Part shown: piece by piece, positions 22,020-32,519 of the stretch
How the letters are laid out: every line of letters begins with the position of its first letter
Position numbering within the stretch: the stretch's first letter is position 1
NCBI GenBank assembly: GCA_022036555.1
Contig: CM039139.1
Location: 14,970,319-15,034,318 of the forward strand
DNA: 64,000 nucleotides
Direction: 5' to 3'
Source of the DNA: Microstegium vimineum
Lineage: Eukaryota; Streptophyta; Magnoliopsida; Poales; Poaceae
Made by a program: the position numbers and the translations under genes
The notes under the pieces: generated by a model
Database searches by the model: none
Seen by the model: only the letters and a program-made list of their open reading frames with translations
Told to the model about the DNA's origin: nothing

Positions 22020-22915
22020 CTATACCGCTTCTAGTCTTGTTCCTTCTATTGCTTCCTTGGAGTACTCTTCATCCAAGGCCATCGCGTGTTTTGTCACTCT
22101 CAGGCTTTGGTGGTTTATTTCTTCTGGTAACATGGCCTCTTCGCCATAAAGTAGCTTGAATGGGGTAAAGCCTGTTGCTCTGGAGGTTGTTGTGTTGTGA
22201 GACCATACCACCCTTGGCAGTTCCTCTATTCATCTTCCCTTGCGGAGGTTGAACAAGGTCTTTGCGATGGCAGAGAAGATGATTCTGTTTGATCTTTCCA
22301 CAGCTCCATTGGATTCTGGGTGGTAGACTGAAGCAAAGGCTACTTGGGTTCCGACGCGTTTGCAGTATTGCTTAAATAAATCTGAGTCAAACTGTTTGCC
22401 GTTGTCCACTGTCAAGGTTCTCGGCACTCCGAATCTGTAGATAATGTTTTGCCAGAAGAATTTCGTTATTGTTTCGGAGGTTATCTTCGCCAATGGATTT
22501 GCCTCTATCCATCTTGTGAAATATTCCACGGCGACTACCACGAATTTGTTTCCCCTTGCGACGGTGGTAAGGGTCCTACTAGATCCATGCCCCATCGCTG
22601 CAGTGGCCATGTTGCTGGTATGAGCTGAATGGTTGCTGACGGTAGTCTTTGGTGCGCTGCCAGATGCTGGCATGCTTCGCAAGTTTTTGCTATCTCTTCT
22701 GCATCCTTTATGTGGGTTGGCCAGTAAAATCCTTGGCGTATTGCCTTCGCAGATAAGGCTCGAGAGCCTATATGAGATCCGCAGATCCCTGAATGTATTT
22801 CTTTTAACAGTTTCTCCCCGTCTTCGCTTGAGATGCACTTTAGTAGTGGTTGTACCACTCCTTTCTTGTACAGGTCTACGTCTATGACGGTGTTAGCTTC
22901 ATGCCCTGGCGGCAA
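22020..22915 (-). pseudogene. Tat integrase (degenerate)
   Basis: Three pieces in order. 22915 to about 22560 holds the zinc-finger end (CEACQHLA) and the first catalytic region (RWGMDLVGPLPPS). After a frameshift near 22.56 kb, 22838-22230 continues with FVVVAVEYFTRWIEA, the second Asp (TLTVDNGKQFD) and the third acidic residue (YHPESNGAVERSN). 22211-22020 carries the following ATGFTPFKLLYGEEAMLPEE segment. All three D-D-E positions are still recognisable, but frame breaks between pieces make it non-functional. Confidence 0.85.
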
Positions 22916-23903
22916 TTCTTGCTCTTGTAGCTTGGTCTTGGTTGTTTTGCTCGTTGTTCAGGTGTTTTCGGATTGGTTCTCTCCAATCTTCTGCTTGTAG
23001 TGTTAGTACCTGTCTTGTTGATTGTGATGTTGAAGGTTCAGTGAGTTCTTTGTAGAATGTTCCCTCAGGCAATGTTGTTCCATTCGCTGTTGCCTTCGCC
23101 AGCTCATCCGCTTCAGTGTTTGATGCTCTTGGTATGTGTTCCACTGTGAATCCTTGGAACTTTCTTTCTGCCATTCTTACGAGCGCGAGGTACTTTGCCA
23201 ACTCTGGTTCATGTGTCGTGCAATCTTTTTCCACTTGCACTGCCACTATTTGGGAGTCTGTTTTGACCCCGAGTCTTTGTGCGCCTAGGCTTTTTGCCTT
23301 CGCTAGAGCCAGGGCTAAGCCTTCGTACTCTGCGACGTTGTTGGTGGACTTAAACAATAATTTTGCTGCGTACTTGGTTCGTACCCCTGATGGTGAGATC
23401 AAGACTGCGGAGGCCCCGACTCCTTTCTTTCCCCAGGCTCCGTCGGTGAATGTTGTCCATGATTGTTCTTCATTTGAGTTGGGTACCACCTTGTGCGGGG
23501 TCCAATCTGCTACGAAATCTGCTATAGCTTGTGATTTGATGGTTGTTCTGGGTACGTAGCTGATGTTGTACTGTGATAGCTCCGCTGCCCACTTTGCTGT
23601 TCTGCCGGAGGCTTCTTTGTTCCTAAAGATGTCGCCTAGAGGTTGTGTCGAAGGTACTGTTATATCGTGAGCTTGGAAGTAGTGTTTGAGCTTCCTTGAT
23701 GCTATTAGGACTGCATAGGCAATTTTTTCTATCTCTGAGTAATTTAACTTTGCCCCTGACATTGCTTCCGAGATGTAGTAGATCGGATGCTGGTGTTTGG
23801 TGCCTTCGACTTCCTTTTCTTGTGTTAGCACTACGCTTACTGCGTGTTCTGTTGTTGCTACGTATAGCAACAAGGGTGTTTCTGGTGTTGGAGTTGTGAC
23901 CAC
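22899..23903 (-). pseudogene. Tat dual RNase H region
   Basis: An open frame of 334 codons. The N-terminal part is the RT-linked RNase H (PLLLYVATTEHAVSVVL, HPIYYISEAMSGAKLNYSE, KLKHYFQAHDITV). A second RNase H-like domain follows (TFTDGAWGKKGVGASAVL, NNVAEYEGLALALAKAK, VKTDSQIVAVQV, ASNTEADELAKAT). The second, archaeal-type RNase H is a hallmark of the Tat/Ogre lineage. The acidic residues of the second domain (TDGA, AEYEG, TDSQ, EADELA) appear intact. Confidence 0.85.
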
Positions 23904-23933
23904 TAGGTCGCTCGCCAGGTAGGCTTTCAGCTA

Positions 23934-25010
23934 CTAAAATGCCTCCGACTGCTCTTTCCCCCACTCGAATTTTTCTGAGCCCCTGAGTACCTTGAAGAAT
24001 GGTAAGCTTCGCTCTGCTGATTTGGAGATGAATCTGTTTAATGCTGCGATTCTTCCTGTTAACTTTTGCACGTCTTTCCTAGTTGTGGGTTCAACCATTG
24101 CCTTGATTGCTTTTGTTTTGTCTGGGTTAGCTTGTATGCCCTCCGGGCCTATCATGCATCCAAGCATCTTTCCTTTGCATACTCCGAAGACACATTTCTC
24201 CGGATTTAGCTTGAAGCCTGCTTCCCTTAGATTCGCGAAGGTTTCTCTGAGGTTGGCCAAGTGTTCTTCCTTGCTCCTGCTTACTACTATGATGTCGTCG
24301 ACATAGGCTATGATGTTGCGTTGCAGTTGGGGTCCGAGTACTACCTTGGTCATTCTTGCGAAGGTTGATCCTGCATTTTTCAATCCTTCTGGCATTCTGA
24401 CGAAACAATATGTGCCGAAGGGTGTTGTGAAGCTTGTTTTGTCTTCGTCCTCTTTTTTGAGCCAAATTTGGTGGTCCAACATCGAGAACCTTTTGCACCC
24501 TACTGCTTTATCGACCGAAGAGTCGATTCTTGGTAGAGGGAATGCATCTTTCTTGCATGCTTTGTTCAAGTCTGTGAAGTCGATGCACATTCGCATCTTG
24601 TCATTCTTTTTGGGGACGAGCACGACGTTGGATAGCCAATCAGAGTATTTGACCTCTCTGATCACTTTCGCATCTAGCAGTCTTTGGACTTCGGCCTTCG
24701 CTGCTAGTACCCTGTCTTCTGACATCTTTCTTTGTATTTGTTTCTTTGGCCTACATTGTTCGCTTATGTCCAGTGAATGCTCTATCAGTTGTCTGCTTAC
24801 TCCGCCTAGATCGGATGCTGACCAGGCAAAGATATCTCTGTTTTTTCTAAGGGTGGTGCTTAGTTGTTCCTCTTCTTCTGTTGTTAGCTTTGCGCTGATT
24901 ATGACTTTACGGTCTAGTAGCTCCTCTTGGAGTGGGACGACCTTCGTTTCTTCTTGGCTTCGCAAATCTGTCTTTCCCCCTGGCATGTCGGGGGATATCT
25001 CAATTGCCAC
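23934..25010 (-). pseudogene. Tat reverse transcriptase with active-site deletion
   Basis: An open frame of 358 codons covering the fingers (VVLVPKKNDKMRMCIDFTDL), palm (FGTYCFVRMPEGLKNAGSTF, IAYVDDIIV) and thumb of a Gypsy RT. YVDD is intact. The conserved segment containing the first catalytic Asp is shortened: it reads MLDHQIWLKKEDEDK, lacking several residues normally present between the Asp and the HQ. A stop separates it from the RNase H frame. Enzyme activity is therefore unlikely. Confidence 0.85.
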
Positions 25011-25451
25011 AGAATTTATGTTTCTTTGTGCCTTGTTGATGTTTCTTTATATGTTTCGGGCTTCTTTCTGACTTGCATGGATCGTGATGACTCCATGAAA
25101 TGCTAGAATTTTCATGCATAGGTAGCTCATGTGAATGGCTGCGTTGAATGTTGCTGTGAACCCTCTGCCGAAGATTGCGTTGTAGGCATAGTGCAAGTCG
25201 ACAAAGTCAAAGGTGACTTACTCCGTTCTTGCGTTGTTTTGGTCTCCAAAAGAATCTGGTAGGGAAATCTTCCCTAAGGCGTTGATTTTCCGGCCTCCGA
25301 ATCCTATTAGTGGCAATTCGGAGGGTTGGAGTTGGTTTCTGCTTAGCTTCATCTGGTCGAAGGTGTTGACGAATAAGATATCGGCTGAGCTGCTTGTATC
25401 TATTAAGATCCTGCTGATTTCCCATGCTGCTATGTTTGCCCTGATTACCAT
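25011..25451 (-). pseudogene. Tat protease
   Basis: The frame 25451-25218 contains RILIDTSSSADILFVNTFDQ, the aspartic protease region of Tat elements, followed by PLIGFGGRKINALGKISLP. Relatives usually carry DGGSSADILF or DTGSS; the Thr-Ser-Ser here may weaken the active site. It lies between gag and RT in a different frame from gag. Confidence 0.7.
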
Positions 25452-25474
25452 TGCGTCGGTGTGTGGATAGCTTT

Positions 25475-27507
25475 CTAAGCAGAGATCTTCTTCTGAGAAG
25501 GTGATAGGGGTCTTCGACCAGTCTGTGTGCGTATTGGACCTTCGACTACGACGTTATTGACCACCTTGTAGTGGTCCTTCTTTTGCCTTTTGGTTTGGAA
25601 TTCCATAGCTGAGCCTCTAGCTACGGGCAGTATCATCCTGATTGTTGGGAGGGGGTTGTGTGGATTCAGCTGGTTTTCGGGGAGGGGCTCGGCTTTTGGT
25701 GCCATTCCCTGGGGCATGTTTTGCATTTGGGGTGGTGGAGGAGGTAGTGTTTCGTACGATGGTTCTGTCCTTGCGTTTGCTGCGATGGTTCCATGAATGT
25801 TATGTGAGGCGGTGGTGGGTTGGGTGCGAAGGTGTTTTGCTGTGGGGTCGAAGGATTTTGTGGTCTCCATGCTGGCAAGAAATTTGGGTAGTATGACGCC
25901 ACCATTGTTGAAGGGTGTACTTGAGTTGAGTTCAGGCTTGTGTAGACTGGGCAATACTGCTGCTGTTGCTGCCATGCTTGGGCTGTTGTGTGGTTCACTT
26001 GCCTTGATTGAATCTGGTTCTGCAGAGGCTGTTCTTGCCTTGCTTTCATTCTCTGCTGCATTTCCTTTGCCTCCGGGCAGTCTCTTGTGACGTGACCCTT
26101 GTCTTCGCCATGGAAGAAGCACCATGGTTTCTTGGTCTTCTGTCCTTGACCCTTGTTCCATGGTTTGTTTTGGTTGTGCCTTCGATCACTACTCTGGTTT
26201 TGCTGTTGGTTAGGCTGGCTTGCTTGAGGTTTTTCTTGAGTCTGTTGCTGCTCATTGGATACATTGAAAACATGCGTTGTCTTCGGTTGTTGCCAGTTGC
26301 TATTATTGTCTATTCTGGGTTGCCTGCGGTTCCCTTGAGACTGGTTTGGGTCTTGCTGCTTGTAAATGTTTTGTTCCTCTATCCTTCTTCTCAAGTCGGT
26401 GTCTGATCTGCAATATTTCTCCAATTCGTTCTACAGTTCACTGATGCTTTTGGGCTTTTCTCGCGCTAAGTGACCTGCGAAGGGTCCTATGCGAAGATCT
26501 TTGACTGCAGCTTCGATTGCGACTTCCTCCGGAACGTTTGGTGCTTTAGCCTTGAGAAGAATGAACCGCTGAAAGTATTCTTTTAGTGGCTCCCCCTGTG
26601 CCTGTTTGCACTGAAACAGATCCGACGAGGTTAGGGACTCATTGGCGAAGCCTTTGAAGTTTGCCGTTATTTTGTCGCGGAGGTCTTCCCATGAGTATAT
26701 TGTACTTGGCCTAAGCATGGAGTACCAGGCTAGCGCATCGCCTTCTGCTGCTATCACAAAGGATTTTGCCAAAACGGCCTCATTTCCTCCTGCGGAGGCT
26801 ACTGCTGCCTCGAAGCTCATGATGAATTGTCTTGGGTCGATCTTGCCATTGAACTTTGGTAGTGAGATAGGCTTATAGGTCGGGGGCCAAGGCGTGTTTT
26901 GCAAGCCTTCCGACAATGGCGACTTTCGGTCGGTTCTCCATTACTGGTGATTCAGGTTATATGCGTTCAAGTTTAGTGTGTTCCTGATTGCTAGTCCGCT
27001 GGTCGGAGTTGGCATTTGGTGCGGCTCGTTTGTGGGTCGCTGTACACCTCCATCCTGATTCTGTTGCAAGCTTTGTATTTCGCCTTGCAAGAGTGCTAGC
27101 TGATGTTGCACCTCCGCTGCTTGTTGCGATAGCTGCATTGCTCTCTGATTTGCCTGTTGTGCTGCGACTAGGCGATCTCTTTCCTCTTGCGCTCTTTGCA
27201 ATTCTTACTGTAGGTTCTGTAAGACTTGTTCTTGTGTTTGTTCTTGGGGAGCTTGTTGATCTTCGTCATTGCTCTGAGGCGTTTCTTGAATTGGCGGGGG
27301 CTCAGATTGGGTGATTCTCGGAGCCCTGTTTCTTGTTCTCGTGGGTGCTTGCTGTCCGCGAAGGTTCGGCGGTCGCTCGCCTCGTGTTCGTTCTGGCTGC
27401 TCTTGGCCTCGTTCGATTTGATGGCTCTGGGACATCATCTTCGAGCGTTGCGTCTGCTGTGGCATAAGTGTTGCGTACATTGTGGCAAGACCTCTGAGCT
27501 TCTTCAT
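25475..27507 (-). pseudogene. Tat gag polyprotein with in-frame stops
   Basis: One frame runs from 27507 to 25666, broken by stops after 27205, after 26941 and at 26431-26433 (TAG). From the N terminus: a Pro/Gln/Arg-rich segment, a Gln-rich coiled coil (LVAAQQANQRAMQLSQQAAE), the retrotransposon gag core (LPKFNGKIDPRQFIMSFEAA, DALAWYSMLRPSTIYSWEDL, GEPLKEYFQRFILLKAKAPN), and a CFFHGEDKGHVTRDC zinc knuckle of the Tat type. A Pro/Gln-rich tail follows. With three premature stops it cannot make full-length Gag. Confidence 0.85.
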
Positions 27508-27577
27508 TTAGCCCTTCTTCGCCTAGTTCTTCTAACATTGCTCGTTTTGATGTTATCGTGGGCTTGAATTCGGCCAA

Positions 27578-27592
27578 GCACGGTGGGCGCCA
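27578..27592 (-). other. Tat primer-binding site
   Basis: On the minus strand TGGCGCCCACCGTGC begins one base after the 5' LTR. TGGCGCC-type sites complementary to a tRNA 3' end are usual in Tat/Athila-like elements; I cannot name the tRNA with confidence. Confidence 0.75.
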
Positions 27593-27593
27593 T

Positions 27594-27759
27594 TGTTGGA
27601 AAAAGTCTTCTCCGAACAGGTTATGAGACTGCGTAAAGGTGAAGGACCATCGGCAAGACCTCCGGAGTGCTGAGAGCCTTCGACCGAGAGCCTCCGGTTG
27701 TTTCGTCTTACAAAGCCGCATCTGTCCAACACGGGATCTCCGCGAACTCTGTCCCAACA
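27594..27759 (-). repeat. Tat 5' LTR, internally deleted (166 bp)
   Basis: TGTTGGAAAAAGTCTTCTCC at one end and GTCCCAACA at the other match both ends of the 834-bp 3' LTR, but about 670 internal bases are gone. The junction lies near 27690-27695, just before GGTTGTTTCGTCTTA. Confidence 0.85.
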
Positions 27760-27972
27760 CTCGTCCTCTTCTTGGGAACGACCGCCCGGTTCTGCTTTTA
27801 TTTTTATGGCTTTCAGTTGGTGGGTGCACGATCAATGGATCATAACTCCTGATGCTGATCGGACTGAAGCAGTAAGCCAGTAACCATGCTCACAGAATCT
27901 GGAATGAATTCTACGGTAAAAAAACTGCGTTCTGAATTCTACGACGACGGATGGCATATACTCCATATATAC

Positions 27973-28274
27973 TCAATATGTCCCGAAATATAAGATATTT
28001 CGTTTGACCGTTTTGATAGCTGATAAACCGATTGATGTTGTTTTTAGTTGTTTTTAGTGGATGATAAGCCAAACGAACAGTCTCACGATCCTATATAAGA
28101 CATGCCTTTTAAACACTATCTATCTGTCCCAAATAACTCATCTATTTGATAGCCGAAATCAATGATATGCATGTATACCTTTTTAAACAATGTCTTACTA
28201 TAAAATTAAACAAGTTAACAACCAAACTAATTACTTAGTGAGGAAATTTGAATACCTTGTGTTTCAAGATTGAG
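27973..28274. mobile_element. MITE-like element, second copy of the 6.3-kb repeat
   Basis: Starts CTCAATATGTCCCGAAATAT and ends with ACCTTGTGTTTCAAGATTGAG, whose complement starts CTCAATCTTGAAACACAAGG. Imperfect inverted ends of this type resemble Stowaway-like MITEs. The interior shares blocks with 6308-6575. Confidence 0.5.
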
Positions 28275-30430
28275 TAAAAAAAAAGATAAAAAAAACCAGA
28301 TATTTTTCTTAGATAGTACTCCTACTAACTAGTAATTAAGCTTCATGTTGCTAGTCCATTCTCGTTTACTTGCCGTGTTAGAATGCGTTTAGTCAGTGTT
28401 CAAAATGCTGACCACTAATACAAACATTTGTCACATAGAAATGATATTGGTGGATTGGTCAGTCAAAGTTCGTTCTTGATAGCACTGTATTTTTCATCAA
28501 TATTTTTTTTCTCTCACGCAACGTAGTAGTGCTACTACTGTACTGTGTGCAAGCATCACTCTCGGACCCACCACGTACAGTTGAGGGTAGTAACTTTTTG
28601 GTACATCTTATTACTTCCATTATTAAAGAGCAAGCTGCCGACCAGACCATCCGTGCGTACTGTTCTCTTCGATCTGAATCAGTTGGTGTTCTTTCCTTAA
28701 AGAAAGGGAACTTTCTATTGGTTCATAAACGAAACGACAATGCAATCATCTAGCTGCGATAAAATACATACATGTTCAAATGAGTGGTGGAACAAAATAT
28801 GCCCTTTAATGATTCAAATCTCTCCGACCGACACACTAGAATTATGTCCGACAAAAAGATAAGAAAGGCTCCAAGGCTGGAACGAAAAGACGCACTAACG
28901 CTCGTACAGGCTACAGCATATGGAGGACAAAGTAGTAGTGTGCAGTGCGGTGGCCCCAAATTTGAGTTTCTATACTGCTCGGAGTACATGCATGCTTATT
29001 GGCGCCGGCGAAAGAGTCTTGCTTTCCGATTCCTTGTACTTCTTTTTATGTTGTTATTACAACAGAGGCATCAGTGAACACGTACGCTTTTATTAGACAA
29101 ACACAAGCCACCAGCTATCAGATCAATTGGTCAAACCTCCATAGGGTGTTCCTTGTGATCAGGGCTTAAAAGCTTAAGAGAGGGCGAATTTTTGGTCGAC
29201 GATGTGGAAAAAAATCTCTTTGTTCGAGGGTTTTCGATCTCGTACTGAGATGAGAAACCCTCTAACTTAAGCTACAATAGCTTGGGGTTATCTAACCTCC
29301 GTAACCCGAGTTTTTTTTAGACAAACACAAGATATATTTATTTATTTATTTATTTGGCGAAACAACACAAGATCTTTTGCTAGAGCTATAACAAGAGCAG
29401 ATGATCAATTATCGTCCCCGAAAGATGACGATGTTCTATCAACGATGATTTGGTAACAGTGAGTCCGTGTCCGTATGCAAGGGCTTTGAACGGCGCTTGC
29501 TCTCTGCGTCCAGCAGCCTGCTGCAGGTTAGCTTATCACACCAGGCGGCAGGTACATGCATCGTGCATGCCCAGCCTCACTAGCTAGCAAAGCAAGTAGC
29601 CACGTAACTGCCGGTGGATGGAGCACGCTAGCTAGCTAGTGCCTCCCGGGCCCGCGGGCCTCAGCTCAGATCGTATAGAGTCGTCGGTTGCGTCACCCGG
29701 GCCGGCCACAGCGACAGCGATGACCTTTGGCAGCACAGCGATGGCCGGCCACTCGATCGGCTAGCTGCTCCCACCACTCCGCAGAGGAGCGTACGGCAGG
29801 CGGCCGGTCACCAGCAGTACGTCCGGCCACGCGCCAATCGCAAATTCTTGGGCAAAATCCTCGGTCGGCAAGGCAAACCGTACCCGCGGGCCGCGGGCAG
29901 GCGCAGGTCCGCCCAAGTGGTCAAGTGGATGCTGGCCAGGGCGTGGCATGACCGACGACGATGACCTGCCACGGCCGTATGCGATCGGGGAGATATCGGA
30001 GCAACTGAGCAAGCCTGCACGTACGTACTACCGGCTTCTGGCCGATGCGCGGGCGCACCACGTACGGGGCCGCCCGGCTTGGCGTAACTGCGGCGAGAGC
30101 GACCGGGCGGGGAGACGGATGGCAACAGGGCAGCCACCACCACCACCCTCGCTGCGATCCCGGCCGGCGCGGCGCAGTTCTGTGCTCGTGGCCTGGTGCA
30201 TGCCACCGGGCCATCCAAATCATTTGCCATGCACGTAGTACGACGACACACGTGGACCCGTCTCGGTCAGTCCAGTCAGTCGCGCCGGTCGGTTGAGCCA
30301 TCGCTTCGCGGCGCGAGATGCGATCGACGTCGGCCGTCGTACGCCCGCATCGTCCCTGGTCGCACGACGGCACGGCGTGCAGAGTCTGCTCTCCCTCTCG
30401 CGCGCGCCGCGCGCCAGCGATCTTTGAGGC
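28275..30430. other. Intergenic DNA
   Basis: AT-rich to about 29.4 kb, with a (TATT)n run at about 29331-29355, then GC-rich from 29.5 to 30.4 kb. Overlapping ORFs in the GC-rich part open in several frames and show no domain. No gene is supported. Confidence 0.4.
29168..29280. repeat. Nested inverted repeat
   Basis: The outer arms AGCTTAAGAGAGGG and CCCTCTAACTTAAGCT are complementary with a small gap. An inner pair, GAGGGTTTTCGATCTC and GAGATGAGAAACCCTC, lies inside. The whole could fold into a hairpin of about 110 bases. Identity unknown. Confidence 0.5.
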
Positions 30431-30717
30431 GCTGCAGTTAAAATAAGGGAATTTTGTCCCTGGCACATCACGGAAGGATGATTTTGTACGCAGCACACCC
30501 CATTCATTCATTTAGCCGTGAGGACACCGTGAGATAGGAGGCTTTGTCCCTAACACACCAGCCCCAATAAAAATATGCATTTACAGCCAGCTCGTAGAAG
30601 ATGTTGGATACAAAGACAAAAATACCCTTGCTAAAATGAGTGAACGCAGGACCTATCTCGAGAGTCGAGACTGCTCGTTCTCGCTGGAGTCGTACGCCTG
30701 CTCAAGTTTTGAACTTA

Positions 30718-30939
30718 CTCCTTTGTCTTTATTAAAGCAGATTTCTAGAATTATCTTAAATTAAATTTTAAAATTTATGATATCAAATTAGTATAATTAA
30801 ATTTATCTGAGAACATATTTTTACATGGTGCTTATTTTATGCTATAGATATTATATTTGTCTATATAGTTAGTAAAATTAATTTTTTTTAAATGACATGT
30901 ATTCTAATAATTAATTAATTAATTCAGGGTCAGAGGGAG
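30718..30939. mobile_element. Stowaway-like MITE
   Basis: Begins CTCCTTTGTCTTTATT after TA (30716-30717) and ends CAGGGTCAGAGGGAG before TA (30940-30941). AT-rich interior of 222 bases, TA target duplication and CTCC..GGAG ends fit Tc1/Mariner-derived Stowaway elements. Confidence 0.65.
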
Positions 30940-30989
30940 TATGATATTGCTCTTATAGAGGTCTAGATTAGGAAGATTATTGACAGCTA

Positions 30990-31224
30990 CTCCTTTCATC
31001 CTAAAATATCCATCGTTTTTTGTGTCTGTATCACAAGTTTGACTCGATTTGTATAAAATATATGCAATATTTATATATTTAAATAAAAATATTTAAAAAC
31101 TAGATTTAAAGATCTTTTCAATAATATTAAGTATGTACCATAAATATTAATACTTTTTAATATATATTTTATCAAAATTATTTTTCGAGAAGTGTAAAGG
31201 ACAAATATTTTAGGACGGAGAGAG
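30990..31224. mobile_element. Stowaway-like MITE
   Basis: Begins CTCCTTTCATCCTAAAATAT after TA (30988-30989) and ends ATATTTTAGGACGGAGAGAG before TA (31225-31226). The inverted ends are a textbook Stowaway signature. Length 235 bases, no coding capacity. Confidence 0.85.
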
Positions 31225-31251
31225 TACTACTTTGTAGTCCTAAGAGAGTAC

Positions 31252-31355
31252 AGTAGATCAAGAAATGAGATCACCTTAGACACTTATTTTCATGCCACAG
31301 CAGATCAAGAAATGAGATCACCTTGGGCACTTATTTTCATGCCACAGCAGATCAG
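31252..31355. repeat. 47-bp tandem duplication
   Basis: AGATCAAGAAATGAGATCAC begins at 31255 and again at 31302, and a third start (AGATCAG) lies at 31349, exactly 47 bases apart each time. Two full units differ at only a few positions. Confidence 0.9.
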
Positions 31356-31764
31356 TCTTCCTTTTGTGATGCATGTAAAAAGGTCATTAAATTTTTTTTT
31401 ATAGAAACTACTATGGTGGTAAACAGCTTGTGATAGCTAGCGACATTTTTTTTTTGAAATAGCTAGCGACAATTTAATTTATGTGAATGTATCTATATGG
31501 ATTTATAGCCACTTAGTGTGATCTACTAGATGGTGTTTAAGAATTGAAAACACCTGGTACAGAATAGATTAAGGGCAGCGTGGTCATTTTATCATACCCT
31601 CTCTCCCTTCCGAGGCTAGATAAGCCTTTTTTATTGTTGGTGGTGTGTGCTAAACAAAACCAGATTTTTACAGTGTCCAGCACACTAAATCGATGAGTGT
31701 GGTGTGTGACAGACAAAGTCACCGCTTTGGAGTGTCCCATGGAATGCCCCTTAAAATAACCGCG

Positions 31765-32294
31765 CTGTAGTTGCCCGCTGCCGGCTGCAGCTGCGGTATT
31801 TCGGCGGCAGGTGTGTCGGTGGGCGTGTGGTGACGTGGCGAGGCGGCTGGCTGGTGAGTGGTGACTGACTGACTGCTGCCGTGGATCTCACGTGCCTGCC
31901 AACGACTGTGCCTAGCTACGTCAGGTGCGCGGTCGGAGGTGCATGCGAGAATCTTTCTTGCTTGCTTGGGGGACCCGAGCTGGAACAAGCAGCCGGTGCG
32001 GCGACGATGCTACGGGTACGGCGCGCGGCAGGAGGGCATCCCATGCTTAGTGATCGGAATCTGTCCCGGGTTAACTTGAGAGGAGGAACCTACTATGAGT
32101 CCTGGTTGCGGAAGTGGCTTCGAAGGATACACACGGCACGCTACAACTGTCGGCGCACAAGCTCGGAGCTCGGACCCAGCTTAACACGTGTCCCTTAACA
32201 AGATCATGCGATGTGAATGTCAATTACATCACCATGTCAATCCCGTGTGTTGGAGAGTCCGGTGGACTAGCGGCACTTTCTATTCATGCGTTAA
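31765..32294. other. Intergenic DNA
   Basis: Mixed-composition DNA with no recognisable coding or repeat structure. Confidence 0.35.
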
Positions 32295-32519
32295 GGGGCT
32301 GTTTGGTTGTACGTCGCAACTCGCCACGTCAAAAGTTTAGCAATTAGGCTGCTGCTTGGTTCCGTTAACATTAGGCTGCCACCGCTGTTGTTTCCTTTCC
32401 TGCCGTGTTGTTTTCCCTGTGGCGAAGCGTGGCTTGTGGCAGTCATTTTGCTCTCCACAAAACTGTGGCGTTGCCAAGGCTGCGACGTGGCAGGCTTTGG
32501 CCTGTAACCAAACACGCTC
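32295..32519. mobile_element. Tourist-like MITE
   Basis: A 225-bp element starting GGGGCTGTTTGGTTG; the complement of its right end is GAGCGTGTTTGGTTA. It is flanked by exact TAA copies at 32292-32294 and 32520-32522, the PIF/Harbinger target preference. Confidence 0.75.

Larger units (their letters stand above)
8812..27759 (-). mobile_element. Tat-lineage Ty3/Gypsy LTR retrotransposon with nested insertion
   Basis: Read on the minus strand: 5' LTR (27594-27759), primer-binding site, gag, protease, RT, two RNase H regions, integrase, spacer, an oppositely oriented ORF, polypurine tract and 3' LTR (8812-9645). The extra RNase H domain and the antisense ORF between pol and the 3' LTR are traits of the Tat/Ogre/Grande group. 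Both LTRs begin TGTTGG and end in CAACA. The bases just outside them are CTTGT (8807-8811) and CTCGT (27760-27764), a plausible 5-bp target duplication with one change. About 8 substitutions in roughly 160 comparable LTR bases (by eye) suggest insertion a few million years ago or less. A Tekay-type fragment (15469 to about 20590) is nested inside. All reading frames are damaged. Confidence 0.85.
30431..31764. mobile_element. Possible TIR element containing two Stowaway MITEs
   Basis: The left end (GTTAAAATAAGG, then TTTTGTCCCTGGCACATCAC) and the complement of the right end (GGTTATTTTAAGGGG, then CTTTGTCTGTCACACACCAC) share order and wording over about 100 bases, suggesting long imperfect inverted repeats. 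No coding sequence is seen inside. Boundaries are approximate. Confidence 0.4.

Noticed and set aside
22297..22313. TTCCACAGCTCCATTGG resembling the start of miR396
   Set aside because: It is part of the Tat integrase coding region on the minus strand; resemblance covers only a few bases and there is no hairpin.
29727..30511. Overlapping ORFs on both strands
   Set aside because: Same composition effect; no homology recognised.
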